A stretch of 64,000 bases of DNA from CAWJLS01 sp963843755. Lineage in GTDB: Bacteria; Acidobacteriota; Thermoanaerobaculia; Multivoradales; DATKCC01. How positions within the stretch are numbered: the first letter of the stretch is position 1; each line of letters starts with the position of its first letter. Below, piece by piece: positions 33,855 to 43,458 of the stretch. Location: positions 124,001-188,000 of the forward strand of contig CAWJLS010000008.1 of the NCBI GenBank assembly GCA_963843755.1, written 5' to 3'. The notes beneath the pieces were generated by a model. That model saw nothing but the letters and a program-made list of their open reading frames with translations. It did not search any database and was not told where the DNA came from. A program made the position numbers and the translations under genes.

Positions 33855-33883
33855 AGTGTAGGAAAACGCGGACCGCGTGTCAA
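33855..33883 (-). promoter_or_regulatory. Sigma-70 promoter of tRNA-Ala
   Basis: On the minus strand TTGACA (33883-33878), a 17-base spacer and TACACT (33860-33855) lie 17 bases before the tRNA 5' end. This is a near-consensus housekeeping promoter. Confidence 0.85.
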
Positions 33884-33925
33884 TCGTTGCCCGGGGGCAG
33901 CCCGGGAGCCGGTTCGGAGGTCGCT

Positions 33926-36900
33926 TCAGGCGTCGATCTCGTAGCGCTGGATCTTCGCCTTGAGGGTGTTTCTGGCGATGCCCAGCAGGCGCGCGGCTTC
34001 GCGGATCTTGCCGTCGCTCTGGGCCAGGGCGGCTTCGATCATCTGGCGGTCGATGGCGTCCATGGTCCGCTGGTAGCCATCGCCCGAGAGATCGATCGCC
34101 TCGGGCGCCAGGTCGGAGACCGTGCGCGGTGCTGGGCGGGGGGCTCCAGAGTCGGAGATCCACTGGAAGTCGGCGACGCCCAGCACCTCGGTCTCCGGCG
34201 GCGAGAGCACGAGCGCCCGGTGGACGGCGGCCTCGAGCTCGCGCACGTTGCCGGGCCAGGGGTGGCCGCTGAACAGGTCGAGCACCGCCGGGTCGAAGCG
34301 CTTGGCGGGCAGCCCCAGGTCCCGGCTGATCCGCTCCATGAAGTGCTGGAGCAGGTAGGGCACGTCTTCGCGCCGCTCGCGCAGGGGCGGCAGGATGATC
34401 GGGATGATGTTGAGCCGGTAGTAGAGATCCTCGCGGAACTCGTCGTGCTCGATCGCCTCTTCCAGGTTCAGGTTGGTGGCGGCGATGATCCGGGCGTCGG
34501 AGCTCTGGGTCCGGGTGCCGCCGACGCGCTCGAACTCCTTGTCCTCGACGACCCGCAGCAGCTTGGCCTGGACCGACTTCGAGATCTTGCCGATCTCGTC
34601 CAGGAAGATGGTGCCGCCGTCGGCCAGCTCGAAGCGCCCCGGCTTGCGGCCGGTGGCGCCGGTAAAGGCCCCTTTCTCGTGGCCGAAGAGCTCGGACTCG
34701 ACCAGCGTCTCCGGCAGGGCCGCGCAGTTGAAGTGGATGAACGGGCCCTTGCGGCGGGGCGAGATGTTGTGGATGACCCGCCCCACCAGCCCCTTGCCGG
34801 TGCCGCTCTCGCCGCGGATGAGCACGGTCGAGCTCGACTGGGCGACCCGTTCCAGGGTCTCCTTGAGCTCGATCACCGCCCGGCTCTTGCCGATCAGGCC
34901 GCCCAGGTGGTGGGTGGCGAGCATCTCCCGGCGCAAGTGCTCGTTCTCGGCCTTGAGGCGCTTGCGCGCGTCGTCCAGCTCACCGTAGAGCCGTGCGTTG
35001 TCGATCGCCACGGCGGCGCCGTCGGCGAAGGTCTGGAGGAACTCGAGGTCGCCGCGGGAGAACAGGTGGCGGGTGTGGCAGTGGTCGACGTAGATCGCGC
35101 CCGCCCGCCGGTCGCGGATCGCGAGCGGCACGCACAGGATCGACAGGATGTGGCTGGCGATGATCGACTCGGCGCCGGCGAAGCGGCGGTCTGAGATCGC
35201 GTCGACCGCGAGCACCGGCTCTCCGGACTCGATCACCCGCCGGACCACGCTTTCCGAGAGCTGGCGCTGCTCGGCGCCGTGGTCCCGCTCTCCCCGCCCC
35301 TTGCTGATGTTGCGCGACACCGCCACGTCGAGCTCGCCGGTCAGCTCGTCGGCCAGCACTACCATGCCCCGCTCGGCGCCGACCCGCTCGAGCGCCAGGT
35401 CCATGGTCGCGTCGAGCACCGCGTCGAGGTCGAGGGTCGAGTTGATCACCCGCAGCACTTCGTGCAGCGTGCTGTCGCGCCGGTCGCTTCCGGGGGAGTC
35501 GACCACCGCCCGGTGGTTCTCCCGGATGCGGGCGATCGCTCCCCGGGCGCGCTCCGCGTCGAGCTCGGCGCCCAGATCCTCGAACCCTTCGAGGGCCTGC
35601 CGGAGCCGCTCGTTGGCCAGCTCCGCGTCGGCGGTGCCGAGGCCCCACTCGTAGAGGCTTCGCGCCAGCTCGTAGGGTGCGCCGATCGCCTCCAGCCGTT
35701 CGACCGACTCGGCGAACAGACGATCGGAGCGGTGGACCCTCGGCAGGCCCACGCCGGTCTCGTCGAGCGCCGCGCCGTCCGTCTCTGTGGGGGCGGAGCC
35801 CGAGGTCAGCGCGGCGAGGCGCGCCTCGACCGCCAGGACCCGCGCGCCGGTGAGCTGGTCGCCCAGCTCGTCGACCCGGCGGCGCGCCTCGGCGGCGTGG
35901 CCGATGGCCGCCTCGCGGTCGCCGCGGGCCAGGTCGACCTCGGCGGCGGCCAGCAGGATGCGGCCGAGCAGCTCCTCGGTCTCGGAGTCGCGCGCCAGCT
36001 CGAGGGCTTTGCCCAGGGTCGCCGTGGCGCGCCCGGCCTGGCCGCGGTCGGCCTCGAGCAGCCCCCGCTGGAGCAGGGCCTGGGTCTCGAGGTCGCGGCC
36101 TCCGGCCTCGCGCGATCCGGCCAGGGCCTCGGCGAGACGGCGCTCCGCCTCGTCCAGGTGGCCACTCTTTCGTTCGAGCGACGCGAGCTGGGTCAGGGTC
36201 GCCAGCCGGTCGGCGGTGCCGGACGGGCCGTGGAGCAGGTCGAGCGCGCGGCGTGCGTGGCGTCGCGCCCGGCGCCAGTCGCCCAGGACTTCGTCCACCT
36301 CGGCCAGGTTGAGCTGTGCCAGGGCCTCGCCCTCCCGGGCACCGAGCCGGCGGTTCATCGACAGGCTGCGGGTGAGCAGGCGGCGGGCCTCGCGCCACTC
36401 CCCGCGGCTGCAGCGGATGATCCCCAGGTTGTTGAGGGCGGTGAGCTGGCCCCAGGGGTCGTTGAGGCGCTCGGACGCCGCCAGGTTCTCGCCGAACCGC
36501 TCCAGGGCGATCGCGAACTCGCCCGTCTTCCAGGCGACGGTGGCCAGGCTGTTGCGCAGCAGCATGGCGAGCCACGGGTCGCCGCTCGCCTCGGCGATGC
36601 GCAGGCCCCGGCGGGCCAGGCGCCCGGCGCGCTTCCAGTCGGCCCGGGCGTAGAACATGCGCGAGAGGGTGTTGAGCAAGAACGCGCGTTGGCGGTCGAG
36701 GCCGGCGGCGCTCGCCCGGCGGAGCGCGCTGCGGGCGGCCTCGAACGAGGCCTCGGCCTCGCCCAGGTCGCGCAGCGCGACCGCCACGCCGTGACGGAGC
36801 TCGCTCTCGAGCTCGAAGCGGTCGACGGCCCCGGCGCTCCCGTCCTTCTCCTTGTCGACCTCGGCCGGTGCCAGCGCCTCGAGCCCGAGCTCGAAGGTGG

Positions 36901-39469
36901 CGCGCGCCACCTCGTGCTCGCCCAGGCGGCCGTGGAGGCGCCCCTTCTCGAGCGCCAGCCGGGCCCGCAGGCCCGTTGCGCCGTCGTCGTCCGACTCGGG
37001 ATGGAGCGCCAGCCGCTCCGGCGCGTCGATCAGCTCCTGGTAGAGGCGGAGCGCGAGGCCCGGGTGGCCGCTGCGGGCGTAGGCGCGTGCCTGGCCGAGC
37101 AGGGCGGTGACGGCCGCCCGGTCGTCGCCCGCTTCCTCGGCGGCCTCGGCCGCCCGCCGGCAGAGCATCGCGGCCTCGGCGTGGCCGTGGACCTGGGCGG
37201 CGCGCCGGGCCGCCTCGAGCAGGTGGGGAAGGGCTTCGACCCGGTCGCCGGCGCGCCAGTAGTGCTCCGCCACCTCGGCGACCAGCTCGCGGTCGGCGCC
37301 GGCGGCGAGGCGGCCTTCGAGCAGGGCGGCGAGCTGCCGGTGGAGGGCGCTCCGGCGCGCCTCGTCGAGGCCGTCGTAGAGGCTGCGCTCGAAATGCTCG
37401 CTGGCGAAGGTGTAGAGGGTGGCGTCCCCTTCGTGGCTGCGCTCCAGGAACCCGCGGGAGACGAGGTCGGCCAGGTCGCGGTAGAGGGGGTCGGCCTCGC
37501 CGCCGATGAGCCGTGCGAGGGTCTCCAGGCGGAACGGGCTGCCGATCACCGCGGCGGTCTCGAGCGACGCACGGAGCGCTTCCGGCAGGCCTTCCAGCCG
37601 CTGCCAGTCGAGGGCGCTCTGGTCCCGGGCCAGGCGTTCGAGCACCGGTGGACGGATCTTCCAGCCGCCGTCGCGCAGCACCAGGCCGCCCTCGTCGACG
37701 GCGTGGCCGATGAGCTGCTGGATGCGCCCGGGGAGCCCGCCGCTGCGGTCGACGACCCAGTCGAGCATCGAGTCCGGCAGGGCCTCGCGGCGCTCGAAGC
37801 CGAGGCTCGCCTGGAGCAGCCGGGCGGTGGCGTCCGGCCCGAGCGGGTGGAGCACCAGGCGCTCGATCGTCTCGCCGTCCGACGATCGTCCGTCCTCGCC
37901 CTCCGCCAGGTCGCGCGCCGCCGCCTCCCGGCCGAGATCGTTCCCCTGGCCGGGCGGCGTCTCGTGCCGGTCCTCCGGCAGGGGGCGGCGACAGCCGAGG
38001 ACCAGGACCCGCGCCGAGCCCAGGTCGGCGGCGAGGAACTGGAGCAGCTCGTCGGTCTCCGGCCCGGCCAGGTGGAGATCCTCGAGCGCCAGGACCAGCG
38101 GCCCGTCCTGGGTGTGGCTCGCCTCGGCGAGCCGGCGGGAGATCTCCCGGTAGAACAGGAAGCGCCCGCGCTCGTCACCGGCGGTCGGGCTCGCCTCCTG
38201 GGGCGGCTCGACGGCGATGCCCAGGCGGTCGAGGGCCTGGAGCACCGGGCGCAGCGGACGGGACCGTTCGCCTTCGGAGCGGCCGAGCACCACCCGGGCG
38301 CCCTGGACCGCCGCGAGCAGCCGGAACTCCCGCAGCAGGCGCGACTTGCCGACCCCCTCGGCCCCTTCGCACAGGACCACGCGGCTGGTCCCCTTGCGGG
38401 CGTCCGCCAGGGCGTCGGTCAGCCGGCCGAGCTCGACCTCGCGCCCGACCAGGCGGCTGGTGAGGACCCGACCGGGGCCGAGGGCGAGGCGGGCCAGCTC
38501 CTCCTCCGCCACCTTCCGGCCGGTGACCCGGGCGAGCTCCTGAAGCAGCCGGCCGGCGCTCGAGTAGCGGTCGCGCGGGTCGCGGCGCAGCAGGCGGGTG
38601 AGGATCTCGGCGAGCGGCTCGGGCATGCCGGGGCGCAGCGTCCGCGGGTCCGGCACCGAGCCTTCCAGGTGGAAGCGGATCGCCGCCCCGTCGTCGCCCG
38701 GCGTCGTCGGCAGCGAGCCGGTGGCGATCTCGAGCAGGGTCAAGCCGAGGCTGTAGAGGTCGGCCCGGTGGTCCCAGGCGTCCTGGAGCAGCACCTCGGG
38801 CGCCATGTAGGCAAGGGTGCCGCGGATGCGCCGGTCGAGGGGGTCGCGCAGGTTCTGGGCGAGGCCGAAGTCGAGGATCTTGAGCTGGCCGGTCCCGAAC
38901 CCGAGGTTGGCCGGCTTGACGTCGAGGTGGACGACGCCGAGGCGGTGGATGTGGGCGAGGCCGGCCGCCGCCTGGAAGGCGAGGTCGTAGACCGCGTCCC
39001 ACGACGGCAGCTCCGGCGCGTCGGCACCGCCGCGGCGCCGCGGGAAGGGCTCGACCAGCTCCATCACCAGGAACGGGAAGAGGCCCTGGAGGACCCCGAC
39101 CTCCCGCACCTCGATGACGTTGGGGTGGCGGACCTCGGACAGCAGGCTCGCCTCGTGACGGAACCGCGCCAGGTCGTCGGCGGCGCTCGGCTGGAGGGCG
39201 ACCTTGAGCGCCAGCGGGCGGGCGTCGTCCTCGGTCCCCATGCGGACCCGGTAGACGGCGGCGCGGGCGGTGCGCGCGATCTCGCCCTCGACCACCAGGT
39301 TGCCGAGCAGCCGCTCCAGCTCTTCGAGGTCGGGGGACGCCGGGTCGGCCGCGCCGGCCTCGTCGGGCGCGTCGATCGTCCTCGCCTCGAGGGCCTCGCG
39401 AGCCTCGATCGCCGCGAGGGCTTCGGGCGGTTCGAGCGTGGGCGGCACGGTGGGGGCGTCGGCGCTCAT
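33926..39469 (-). CDS. Sigma-54 activator fused to Ser/Thr kinase, AAA and TPR domains
   Basis: The 1847-residue regulator has these parts in order. A Hanks kinase lies at about 45-300 (HLDVKPAN, DFG near 198, MAPE). An AAA/STAND-like ATPase carries Walker A GAEGVGKS near 370. A long TPR array spans about 700-1250, and a GAF domain about 1330-1490. The sigma-54 interaction ATPase has GESGTGKG near 1550 and the GAFTGA loop near 1600. A Fis-type helix-turn-helix closes the protein. It should open sigma-54 promoters under control of ligand, partner or phosphorylation. The kinase aspartate is HLD instead of HRD. The start overlaps the hflX stop by ATGA; a longer start at 39490 is possible. This architecture is known in Myxococcota and Acidobacteriota. 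Confidence 0.9.
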   Translation of the reverse strand: MSADAPTVPPTLEPPEALAAIEAREALEARTIDAPDEAGAADPASPDLEELERLLGNLVVEGEIARTARAAVYRVRMGTEDDARPLALKVALQPSAADDLARFRHEASLLSEVRHPNVIEVREVGVLQGLFPFLVMELVEPFPRRRGGADAPELPSWDAVYDLAFQAAAGLAHIHRLGVVHLDVKPANLGFGTGQLKILDFGLAQNLRDPLDRRIRGTLAYMAPEVLLQDAWDHRADLYSLGLTLLEIATGSLPTTPGDDGAAIRFHLEGSVPDPRTLRPGMPEPLAEILTRLLRRDPRDRYSSAGRLLQELARVTGRKVAEEELARLALGPGRVLTSRLVGREVELGRLTDALADARKGTSRVVLCEGAEGVGKSRLLREFRLLAAVQGARVVLGRSEGERSRPLRPVLQALDRLGIAVEPPQEASPTAGDERGRFLFYREISRRLAEASHTQDGPLVLALEDLHLAGPETDELLQFLAADLGSARVLVLGCRRPLPEDRHETPPGQGNDLGREAAARDLAEGEDGRSSDGETIERLVLHPLGPDATARLLQASLGFERREALPDSMLDWVVDRSGGLPGRIQQLIGHAVDEGGLVLRDGGWKIRPPVLERLARDQSALDWQRLEGLPEALRASLETAAVIGSPFRLETLARLIGGEADPLYRDLADLVSRGFLERSHEGDATLYTFASEHFERSLYDGLDEARRSALHRQLAALLEGRLAAGADRELVAEVAEHYWRAGDRVEALPHLLEAARRAAQVHGHAEAAMLCRRAAEAAEEAGDDRAAVTALLGQARAYARSGHPGLALRLYQELIDAPERLALHPESDDDGATGLRARLALEKGRLHGRLGEHEVARATFELGLEALAPAEVDKEKDGSAGAVDRFELESELRHGVAVALRDLGEAEASFEAARSALRRASAAGLDRQRAFLLNTLSRMFYARADWKRAGRLARRGLRIAEASGDPWLAMLLRNSLATVAWKTGEFAIALERFGENLAASERLNDPWGQLTALNNLGIIRCSRGEWREARRLLTRSLSMNRRLGAREGEALAQLNLAEVDEVLGDWRRARRHARRALDLLHGPSGTADRLATLTQLASLERKSGHLDEAERRLAEALAGSREAGGRDLETQALLQRGLLEADRGQAGRATATLGKALELARDSETEELLGRILLAAAEVDLARGDREAAIGHAAEARRRVDELGDQLTGARVLAVEARLAALTSGSAPTETDGAALDETGVGLPRVHRSDRLFAESVERLEAIGAPYELARSLYEWGLGTADAELANERLRQALEGFEDLGAELDAERARGAIARIRENHRAVVDSPGSDRRDSTLHEVLRVINSTLDLDAVLDATMDLALERVGAERGMVVLADELTGELDVAVSRNISKGRGERDHGAEQRQLSESVVRRVIESGEPVLAVDAISDRRFAGAESIIASHILSILCVPLAIRDRRAGAIYVDHCHTRHLFSRGDLEFLQTFADGAAVAIDNARLYGELDDARKRLKAENEHLRREMLATHHLGGLIGKSRAVIELKETLERVAQSSSTVLIRGESGTGKGLVGRVIHNISPRRKGPFIHFNCAALPETLVESELFGHEKGAFTGATGRKPGRFELADGGTIFLDEIGKISKSVQAKLLRVVEDKEFERVGGTRTQSSDARIIAATNLNLEEAIEHDEFREDLYYRLNIIPIILPPLRERREDVPYLLQHFMERISRDLGLPAKRFDPAVLDLFSGHPWPGNVRELEAAVHRALVLSPPETEVLGVADFQWISDSGAPRPAPRTVSDLAPEAIDLSGDGYQRTMDAIDRQMIEAALAQSDGKIREAARLLGIARNTLKAKIQRYEIDA

Positions 39470-40674
39470 GGCTGTTCGGCGAGCTCCCACGGTTGTGGCG
39501 CGCGGCGCGGGCCGTTCGCCCCGTCTCGGGCGCGGGCGGCGGCCTCACCCGGGGGCGGGCCGTCGGCGAGGCGGCGCACGATCTCGTTGCGCAGCTCCGC
39601 GAGGCCGGCGCCGGTGAGCGCGGAGATTGAAACCGAATCGGCGCCCGGGCGCTGGGCCGGGGCGCCGTCGCCGGCCTCGTCGAAGGCGAGCTTGTCGCTC
39701 TTGTTGAACACCCGCAGCAGGCGCTCCGGCTCGACGCCGAGGCTCTCGAGCACCTCCTCGGCGACCTCCATCTGCTCGCTCCACCGCGGGTGGCTGCGGT
39801 CGATCACGTGGAGCACCAGGTCGGACTCCGCGATCTCACCGAGCGTGCTCCGGAACGACGAGACCAGGTGGTGGGGGAGCTTGCGGATGAAGCCGACGGT
39901 GTCGGTGAAGATGATCGTGCCGCTCCCCGCCAGGTCGCCCCGGCGCAGCCGCGCGTCGAGGGTCGCGAACAGGCGGTCGGCCGTCCGGGCGCCGCCGGCG
40001 TCGGTCAGGCGGTTGAACAGGGTCGACTTGCCGGCGTTGGTGTAGCCGGCCAGGGCGACGATCGGCGTTCCGCGCCGCCCACGGCGCTGGGTCTCGCGGG
40101 TGCGCTCGATCTTCTCCAGGTCCTTCTGCAGGCGCTTGATCCGCTGTCGGAGCATGCGCCGGTCCGCCTCGAGCTGGGTCTCGCCCTCGCCGCCGCGGAC
40201 ACCGATGCCGCCGGCCTGGCGGCCGAGGTGGCGCCATCGCCGGGTCAGGCGGGGCAGCATGTAGTTGAGCTGCGCCAGCTCCACCTGGGTGCGGGCTTCG
40301 CGGGTGCGGGCGCGCTGGTGGAAGATCTCCAGGATCAGGGCGCTCCGGTCGAGGACCGCGCTGCCCACCGCCTTCTCCAGGTTCTTGACCTGGCTCGGGG
40401 AGAGGTCGTCGTCGAACAGCAGCAGGTCCGCGCCCAGCTCCTTGGCCGCCCGCCCGACCTCCTGCGCCTTGCCGCGGCCGATGAAGTGGGCCGGGTCGGG
40501 GGCGCGGCGGCGCTGGATCGCCCGGCCGACCGTCCGGACGCCGGCGCTCTCGGCGAGCTGCGCCAGCTCGTCCAGGTGCTCTTCGATCGCGAAGCCCGGC
40601 TGCTCCGGAAGGATCAACCCGACCAGGAAGGCCCGTCGCTGCTCCGTCGGATCGATCGCGCGCTGATGATTCAA
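39466..40674 (-). CDS. hflX: Ribosome-associated GTPase HflX
   Basis: The protein has 402 residues. An N-terminal HflX domain (ADLLLFDDDLSPSQVKNLEK, then QVELAQLNYMLPRLTRRWRH and GGIGVRGGEGETQLEADRR) leads into a coiled coil. The GTPase domain has G1 GYTNAGKST, G3 DTVGF and G4 NKSD. HflX binds the 50S subunit, splits stalled ribosomes and aids recovery from stress. A proline/arginine-rich C-terminal tail is present. It is translationally coupled to the giant sigma-54 regulator downstream. No hfq is adjacent, unlike in enterobacteria. Confidence 0.95.
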   Translation of the reverse strand: MNHQRAIDPTEQRRAFLVGLILPEQPGFAIEEHLDELAQLAESAGVRTVGRAIQRRRAPDPAHFIGRGKAQEVGRAAKELGADLLLFDDDLSPSQVKNLEKAVGSAVLDRSALILEIFHQRARTREARTQVELAQLNYMLPRLTRRWRHLGRQAGGIGVRGGEGETQLEADRRMLRQRIKRLQKDLEKIERTRETQRRGRRGTPIVALAGYTNAGKSTLFNRLTDAGGARTADRLFATLDARLRRGDLAGSGTIIFTDTVGFIRKLPHHLVSSFRSTLGEIAESDLVLHVIDRSHPRWSEQMEVAEEVLESLGVEPERLLRVFNKSDKLAFDEAGDGAPAQRPGADSVSISALTGAGLAELRNEIVRRLADGPPPGEAAARARDGANGPRRAPQPWELAEQP

Positions 40675-40771
40675 TTTCGGCCGGTCCCTCCGCTATCCTA
40701 GTGACCGGAGGGACCCGATCCGGGTCGGCTCGCGGTGCGCATCGCGGTCTGTCTGGGCGGTGGACGCCCGG

Positions 40772-40824
40772 GGGTCAAAGTCTGACCCTTAGAACCGTCT
40801 CCGGGGCGGGTCAATTCCTGATCC
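40772..40824. repeat. Pair of short REP-like inverted repeats
   Basis: Two similar 17-base units lie 36 bases apart. The first is GGGTCA (40772-40777), a 5-base spacer and TGACCC (40783-40788). The second is GGGTCA (40808-40813), a 5-base spacer and TGATCC (40819-40824). Their form resembles extragenic palindromes scattered in many genomes by REP-associated transposases. They sit in the divergent region between hflX and the thioredoxin-like gene; no transposase is nearby. Confidence 0.45.
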
Positions 40825-40910
40825 TTCGCCCGATCTTCGGCCTGTTTTCACCGCTGGCCGCGCGCCGCGGCCTCGCGGTGGAGACCGGACTTCAGCTTCG
40901 AGGGCACGCC

Positions 40911-41558
40911 ATGACGACCACGCCAGACCAGACCCCAGATTCCCCGCCCACCCCCGATGGAGCCGATGGAGCCGACGGATCCGACCGATCCGAAGGGGCC
41001 GCTTCGACCCCCGGCCGGCTGAGCCTCCAGACCCGGTTGCTCACCCTGCTCGTCGTGGTGCTCGCCCTCGCCGTGCTGTTCTGGCCCCGCGGCGGTGCCG
41101 ACAAGGAGGCGCCCGGCGGCTTCCTGGTCGGTTCCGATGGCCGGCCGGTGCCGATGGCCTCACGCATGGCGCCGGTCACCCTGGTCCACTTCTGGGCCAC
41201 GTGGTGCCCGCCGTGCATCAGCGAAGCGCCGTCGCTCGAGCGCTTCACCTCCGACTTCGGTCAGTACCGGGGAGACTTCACCGTGCTGATGGTCGCGGTC
41301 GACGACGAGCCCCAGCGGGTCCAGCAGTTCCTCGGCGAGCGGACGGGCGCGGTGCTCTACGACCCGTCGTGGGAGGTGACCCACCGGTTCGGCACCGAGA
41401 AGCTGCCGGAGACCTATCTGGTGGTGCGCGGCCAGGTGATCAAGCGCTGGATCGGCCCCCAGGACTGGGCCGATCCGGACATCCGCCAGAGCATTGTCGA
41501 CGCGATCCACAGCGTGCGGCCGGAGGGCGCCCCGGGGGAGGAGGCCTCGAAGGCGTGA
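40911..41558 (+). CDS. TlpA/ResA-family thioredoxin-like protein
   Basis: The product has 215 residues. A disordered N-terminus rich in Thr, Pro, Asp and Gly carries the repeat GADGADGSD. One transmembrane anchor lies at about 40-60 (LLTLLVVVLALAVLFWP). A thioredoxin fold follows with the redox motif WCPPC (C99 and C102 in VHFWATWCPPCISEAP). The cis-proline region reads EKLPETYLVV. It should be a periplasm-facing thiol-disulfide reductase, for cytochrome c maturation or reduction of envelope proteins. The tri-haem cytochrome of this window would be one plausible beneficiary. The gene appears monocistronic. Confidence 0.85.
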   Translation: MTTTPDQTPDSPPTPDGADGADGSDRSEGAASTPGRLSLQTRLLTLLVVVLALAVLFWPRGGADKEAPGGFLVGSDGRPVPMASRMAPVTLVHFWATWCPPCISEAPSLERFTSDFGQYRGDFTVLMVAVDDEPQRVQQFLGERTGAVLYDPSWEVTHRFGTEKLPETYLVVRGQVIKRWIGPQDWADPDIRQSIVDAIHSVRPEGAPGEEASKA

Positions 41559-41651
41559 CCGAGCTCTCCGGGAAGCTCGCCGGCGCCGGCTCGTCGACCT
41601 GGACGGCGACCGACGAACGGCTCCGGCTCCGGGAGGGGGAGTCTCTTTGCC

Positions 41652-42239
41652 CTAGAAGTGCACGACCAGCCCGGCGCCGCCGACCAGGAAGATCTGCGCC
41701 TGGTCGAAGTCGACGTAGTGGCCGGACAGCTCGACCGCGACGCCGAGCCAGGGGTTGATCGGGAACTCGCCGCTGGCGCCCGCGGACAGGCCGATCGCCG
41801 TGTGATTCTCGCTCTCGCCGGTGAACAGGTTGTTGCCGCCGAGGCGATACCCTCCGAGGGCGATGTAGATGCCGGAGTCGTAGTAGCTGTGCCGGTAACG
41901 GTATTCGCCGCCGATGGTCGCGTAGGTCATGTCGGCGTCGGTGAGCTCGGAGCCGAACTGGCCGCCGTCGCCGAGACCCAGGTTGCCGATCCGCACGACC
42001 AGGTGCTCGCCGGGCTGGGTGATCACCGACAGGTCGAGCTGGAACCCGGTGTTGCCCAGGTCGTCCCCCGGGTTGGCGTCCTGCGAGCCGCCGACGGTGC
42101 CCAGGAGGCCGGCGCTGAAGGTGTAGAGCTCACCCTGGGCGTGGGCCGGTGCGGACCACGCGGTCAACGCAAGCAGCGTCAGGGCGACGGTGAGGAGGGA
42201 GGCGTAGGCGGTGCGCGTGGGCCGGGAGGCTCGATCCAT
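41652..42239 (-). CDS. Small outer-membrane beta-barrel protein
   Basis: The 195-residue protein has a signal peptide ending APAHAQG (near residue 36). About eight amphipathic strands follow, including FQLDLSVITQPGEHLVVRIG, MTYATIGGEYRYRH and IYIALGGYRLGGNNLF. The protein ends in phenylalanine (GGAGLVVHF), the usual signal for outer-membrane assembly. Size fits an eight-stranded OmpX/OmpW-like barrel. The ATG at 42239 is chosen because the signal peptide starts directly there. Function is unknown. It is divergent from comF. Confidence 0.75.
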   Translation of the reverse strand: MDRASRPTRTAYASLLTVALTLLALTAWSAPAHAQGELYTFSAGLLGTVGGSQDANPGDDLGNTGFQLDLSVITQPGEHLVVRIGNLGLGDGGQFGSELTDADMTYATIGGEYRYRHSYYDSGIYIALGGYRLGGNNLFTGESENHTAIGLSAGASGEFPINPWLGVAVELSGHYVDFDQAQIFLVGGAGLVVHF

Positions 42240-42444
42240 GATGACTCTCGTTCGGGTCGTTCGCGTCGGGGTGATCGAAGGGTCGGCGCGCGGGGCGCCG
42301 GGGCTCGGAGTGTTGCGGCAGTATAGCGTTTCCTCTCCCCGGGGGACGGGCTCTGCTCCTGGTCGACCCGTGTCGATCGCGGTCGATTCGCCGCCGATCA
42401 GGAGGCCGGTCACCGAGGTCATTTGCGTGTACGAACGGCGCACC

Positions 42445-43356
42445 ATGAACGTCACACCTCCACCGACAGAGAGAGCAGCAGAGAGAGCAGACCGCCCACC
42501 GCGCCCGACCTCTCGTCTTCTGGGCGCCCTCCAGCGCTTCTTCCTGCCGGCGTCCTGTCTGGCCTGCGGTCAGCCGCTCGGGGCGGGACGCCAGCTTCTC
42601 GGTCTGTGCCTGCCGTGCCGGGGCAAGCTGCGTCTGCCGCCGGCCGGCTGCTCCGTCTGCGGCGGCCCTCTCGACGGGGCCCCGACTGAAGCCGGCGAGG
42701 CCGGAGCCGCCACGGTCTGCCGCCGTTGCCGCAAGCTGCCGCCGGCGTTCGAGCGGCTGTGGGCGGTCTGGAGCTACGAGGGGCCGGCGGCCGCCGTGAT
42801 CGGGGGGCTCAAGTATCGGCGGCTCGACTACCTCGGGACGCACCTGGCCGACGTGATGGCCGAGGCGATGGGGGAGGGGCCGGCCCGTGCGAGCCTCGGC
42901 ACGACGGCCGGGGGCCTTGACGCGGCCCTGGTCGTGCCGGTGCCGCTCCACTGGCGCCGCCGGCTGACCCGCGGCTTCAACCAGGCGGAGCGGATCGCCC
43001 GCCCGCTGGCGGCACGGCTCGGCCTGCCGTTCGCTCAGCTCCTGCGGCGCCGGCGGGCCACCCGATCGCAGGCGCGCTTGGGCCGCGCGGAGCGTCTGGC
43101 CAACCCGGCCGGCGCCTTCGCCGTCCGTCGCTCCGCCCGCCGTCTGCTGTCGGGGCTGCCGGGCCGGTCCGTGGGAGTCGAACAGGGCGATCGGGAGCGG
43201 CGCCCCGGCGGGCTCGACGGCGCCCACGTGCTCCTGGTCGACGACGTGGCGACCACCGGCGCCACCCTCGACGCGGCGGCCCGGACGCTCCGGATCGCGG
43301 GCGCCCGGCGGGTGACCGCCATCGTCGCCGCACGAACGCCGGAAGATTCTTACTAA
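42445..43356 (+). CDS. comF: ComF-family phosphoribosyltransferase-like protein
   Basis: The product has 303 residues. Two N-terminal CxxC zinc pairs lie in LPASCLACGQPLG, LCLPCRGKL, GCSVCGGPL and CRRCRKLPP. The phosphoribosyltransferase fold follows, with a PVPLHWRRRLTRGFNQAE segment and the PRPP-binding motif HVLLVDDVATTGATLDAA near the end. ComF proteins assist DNA uptake in naturally transformable bacteria; the exact reaction is not settled. The end of the gene is followed by an AT-rich stretch. A GTG at 42427 is an alternative start with no better ribosome site. Confidence 0.9.
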   Translation: MNVTPPPTERAAERADRPPRPTSRLLGALQRFFLPASCLACGQPLGAGRQLLGLCLPCRGKLRLPPAGCSVCGGPLDGAPTEAGEAGAATVCRRCRKLPPAFERLWAVWSYEGPAAAVIGGLKYRRLDYLGTHLADVMAEAMGEGPARASLGTTAGGLDAALVVPVPLHWRRRLTRGFNQAERIARPLAARLGLPFAQLLRRRRATRSQARLGRAERLANPAGAFAVRRSARRLLSGLPGRSVGVEQGDRERRPGGLDGAHVLLVDDVATTGATLDAAARTLRIAGARRVTAIVAARTPEDSY

Positions 43357-43405
43357 AATACGCGTTTGTAGATATTTGAGCGTGGTAGAGTCGAGCGGCG
43401 AATCG

Positions 43406-43435
43406 TTGACAGGTGGTTGCTCGCGCGGCTACACT
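43406..43435 (+). promoter_or_regulatory. Sigma-70 promoter before the outer-membrane protein gene
   Basis: TTGACA (43406-43411), an 18-base spacer and TACACT (43430-43435) lie 23 bases before the ATG at 43459. An A/T-rich stretch upstream (43351-43380) may serve as an UP element. The same hexamers serve the tRNA gene. Confidence 0.7.
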
Positions 43436-43458
43436 CGACGATTAGCAGGATTTCGTCT

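Noticed and set aside
35279..40045. A 1588-codon plus-strand frame opposite the kinase/sigma-54 regulator and hflX
   Set aside because: Antisense shadow; the minus strand has unmistakable kinase, AAA+ and GTPase motifs.
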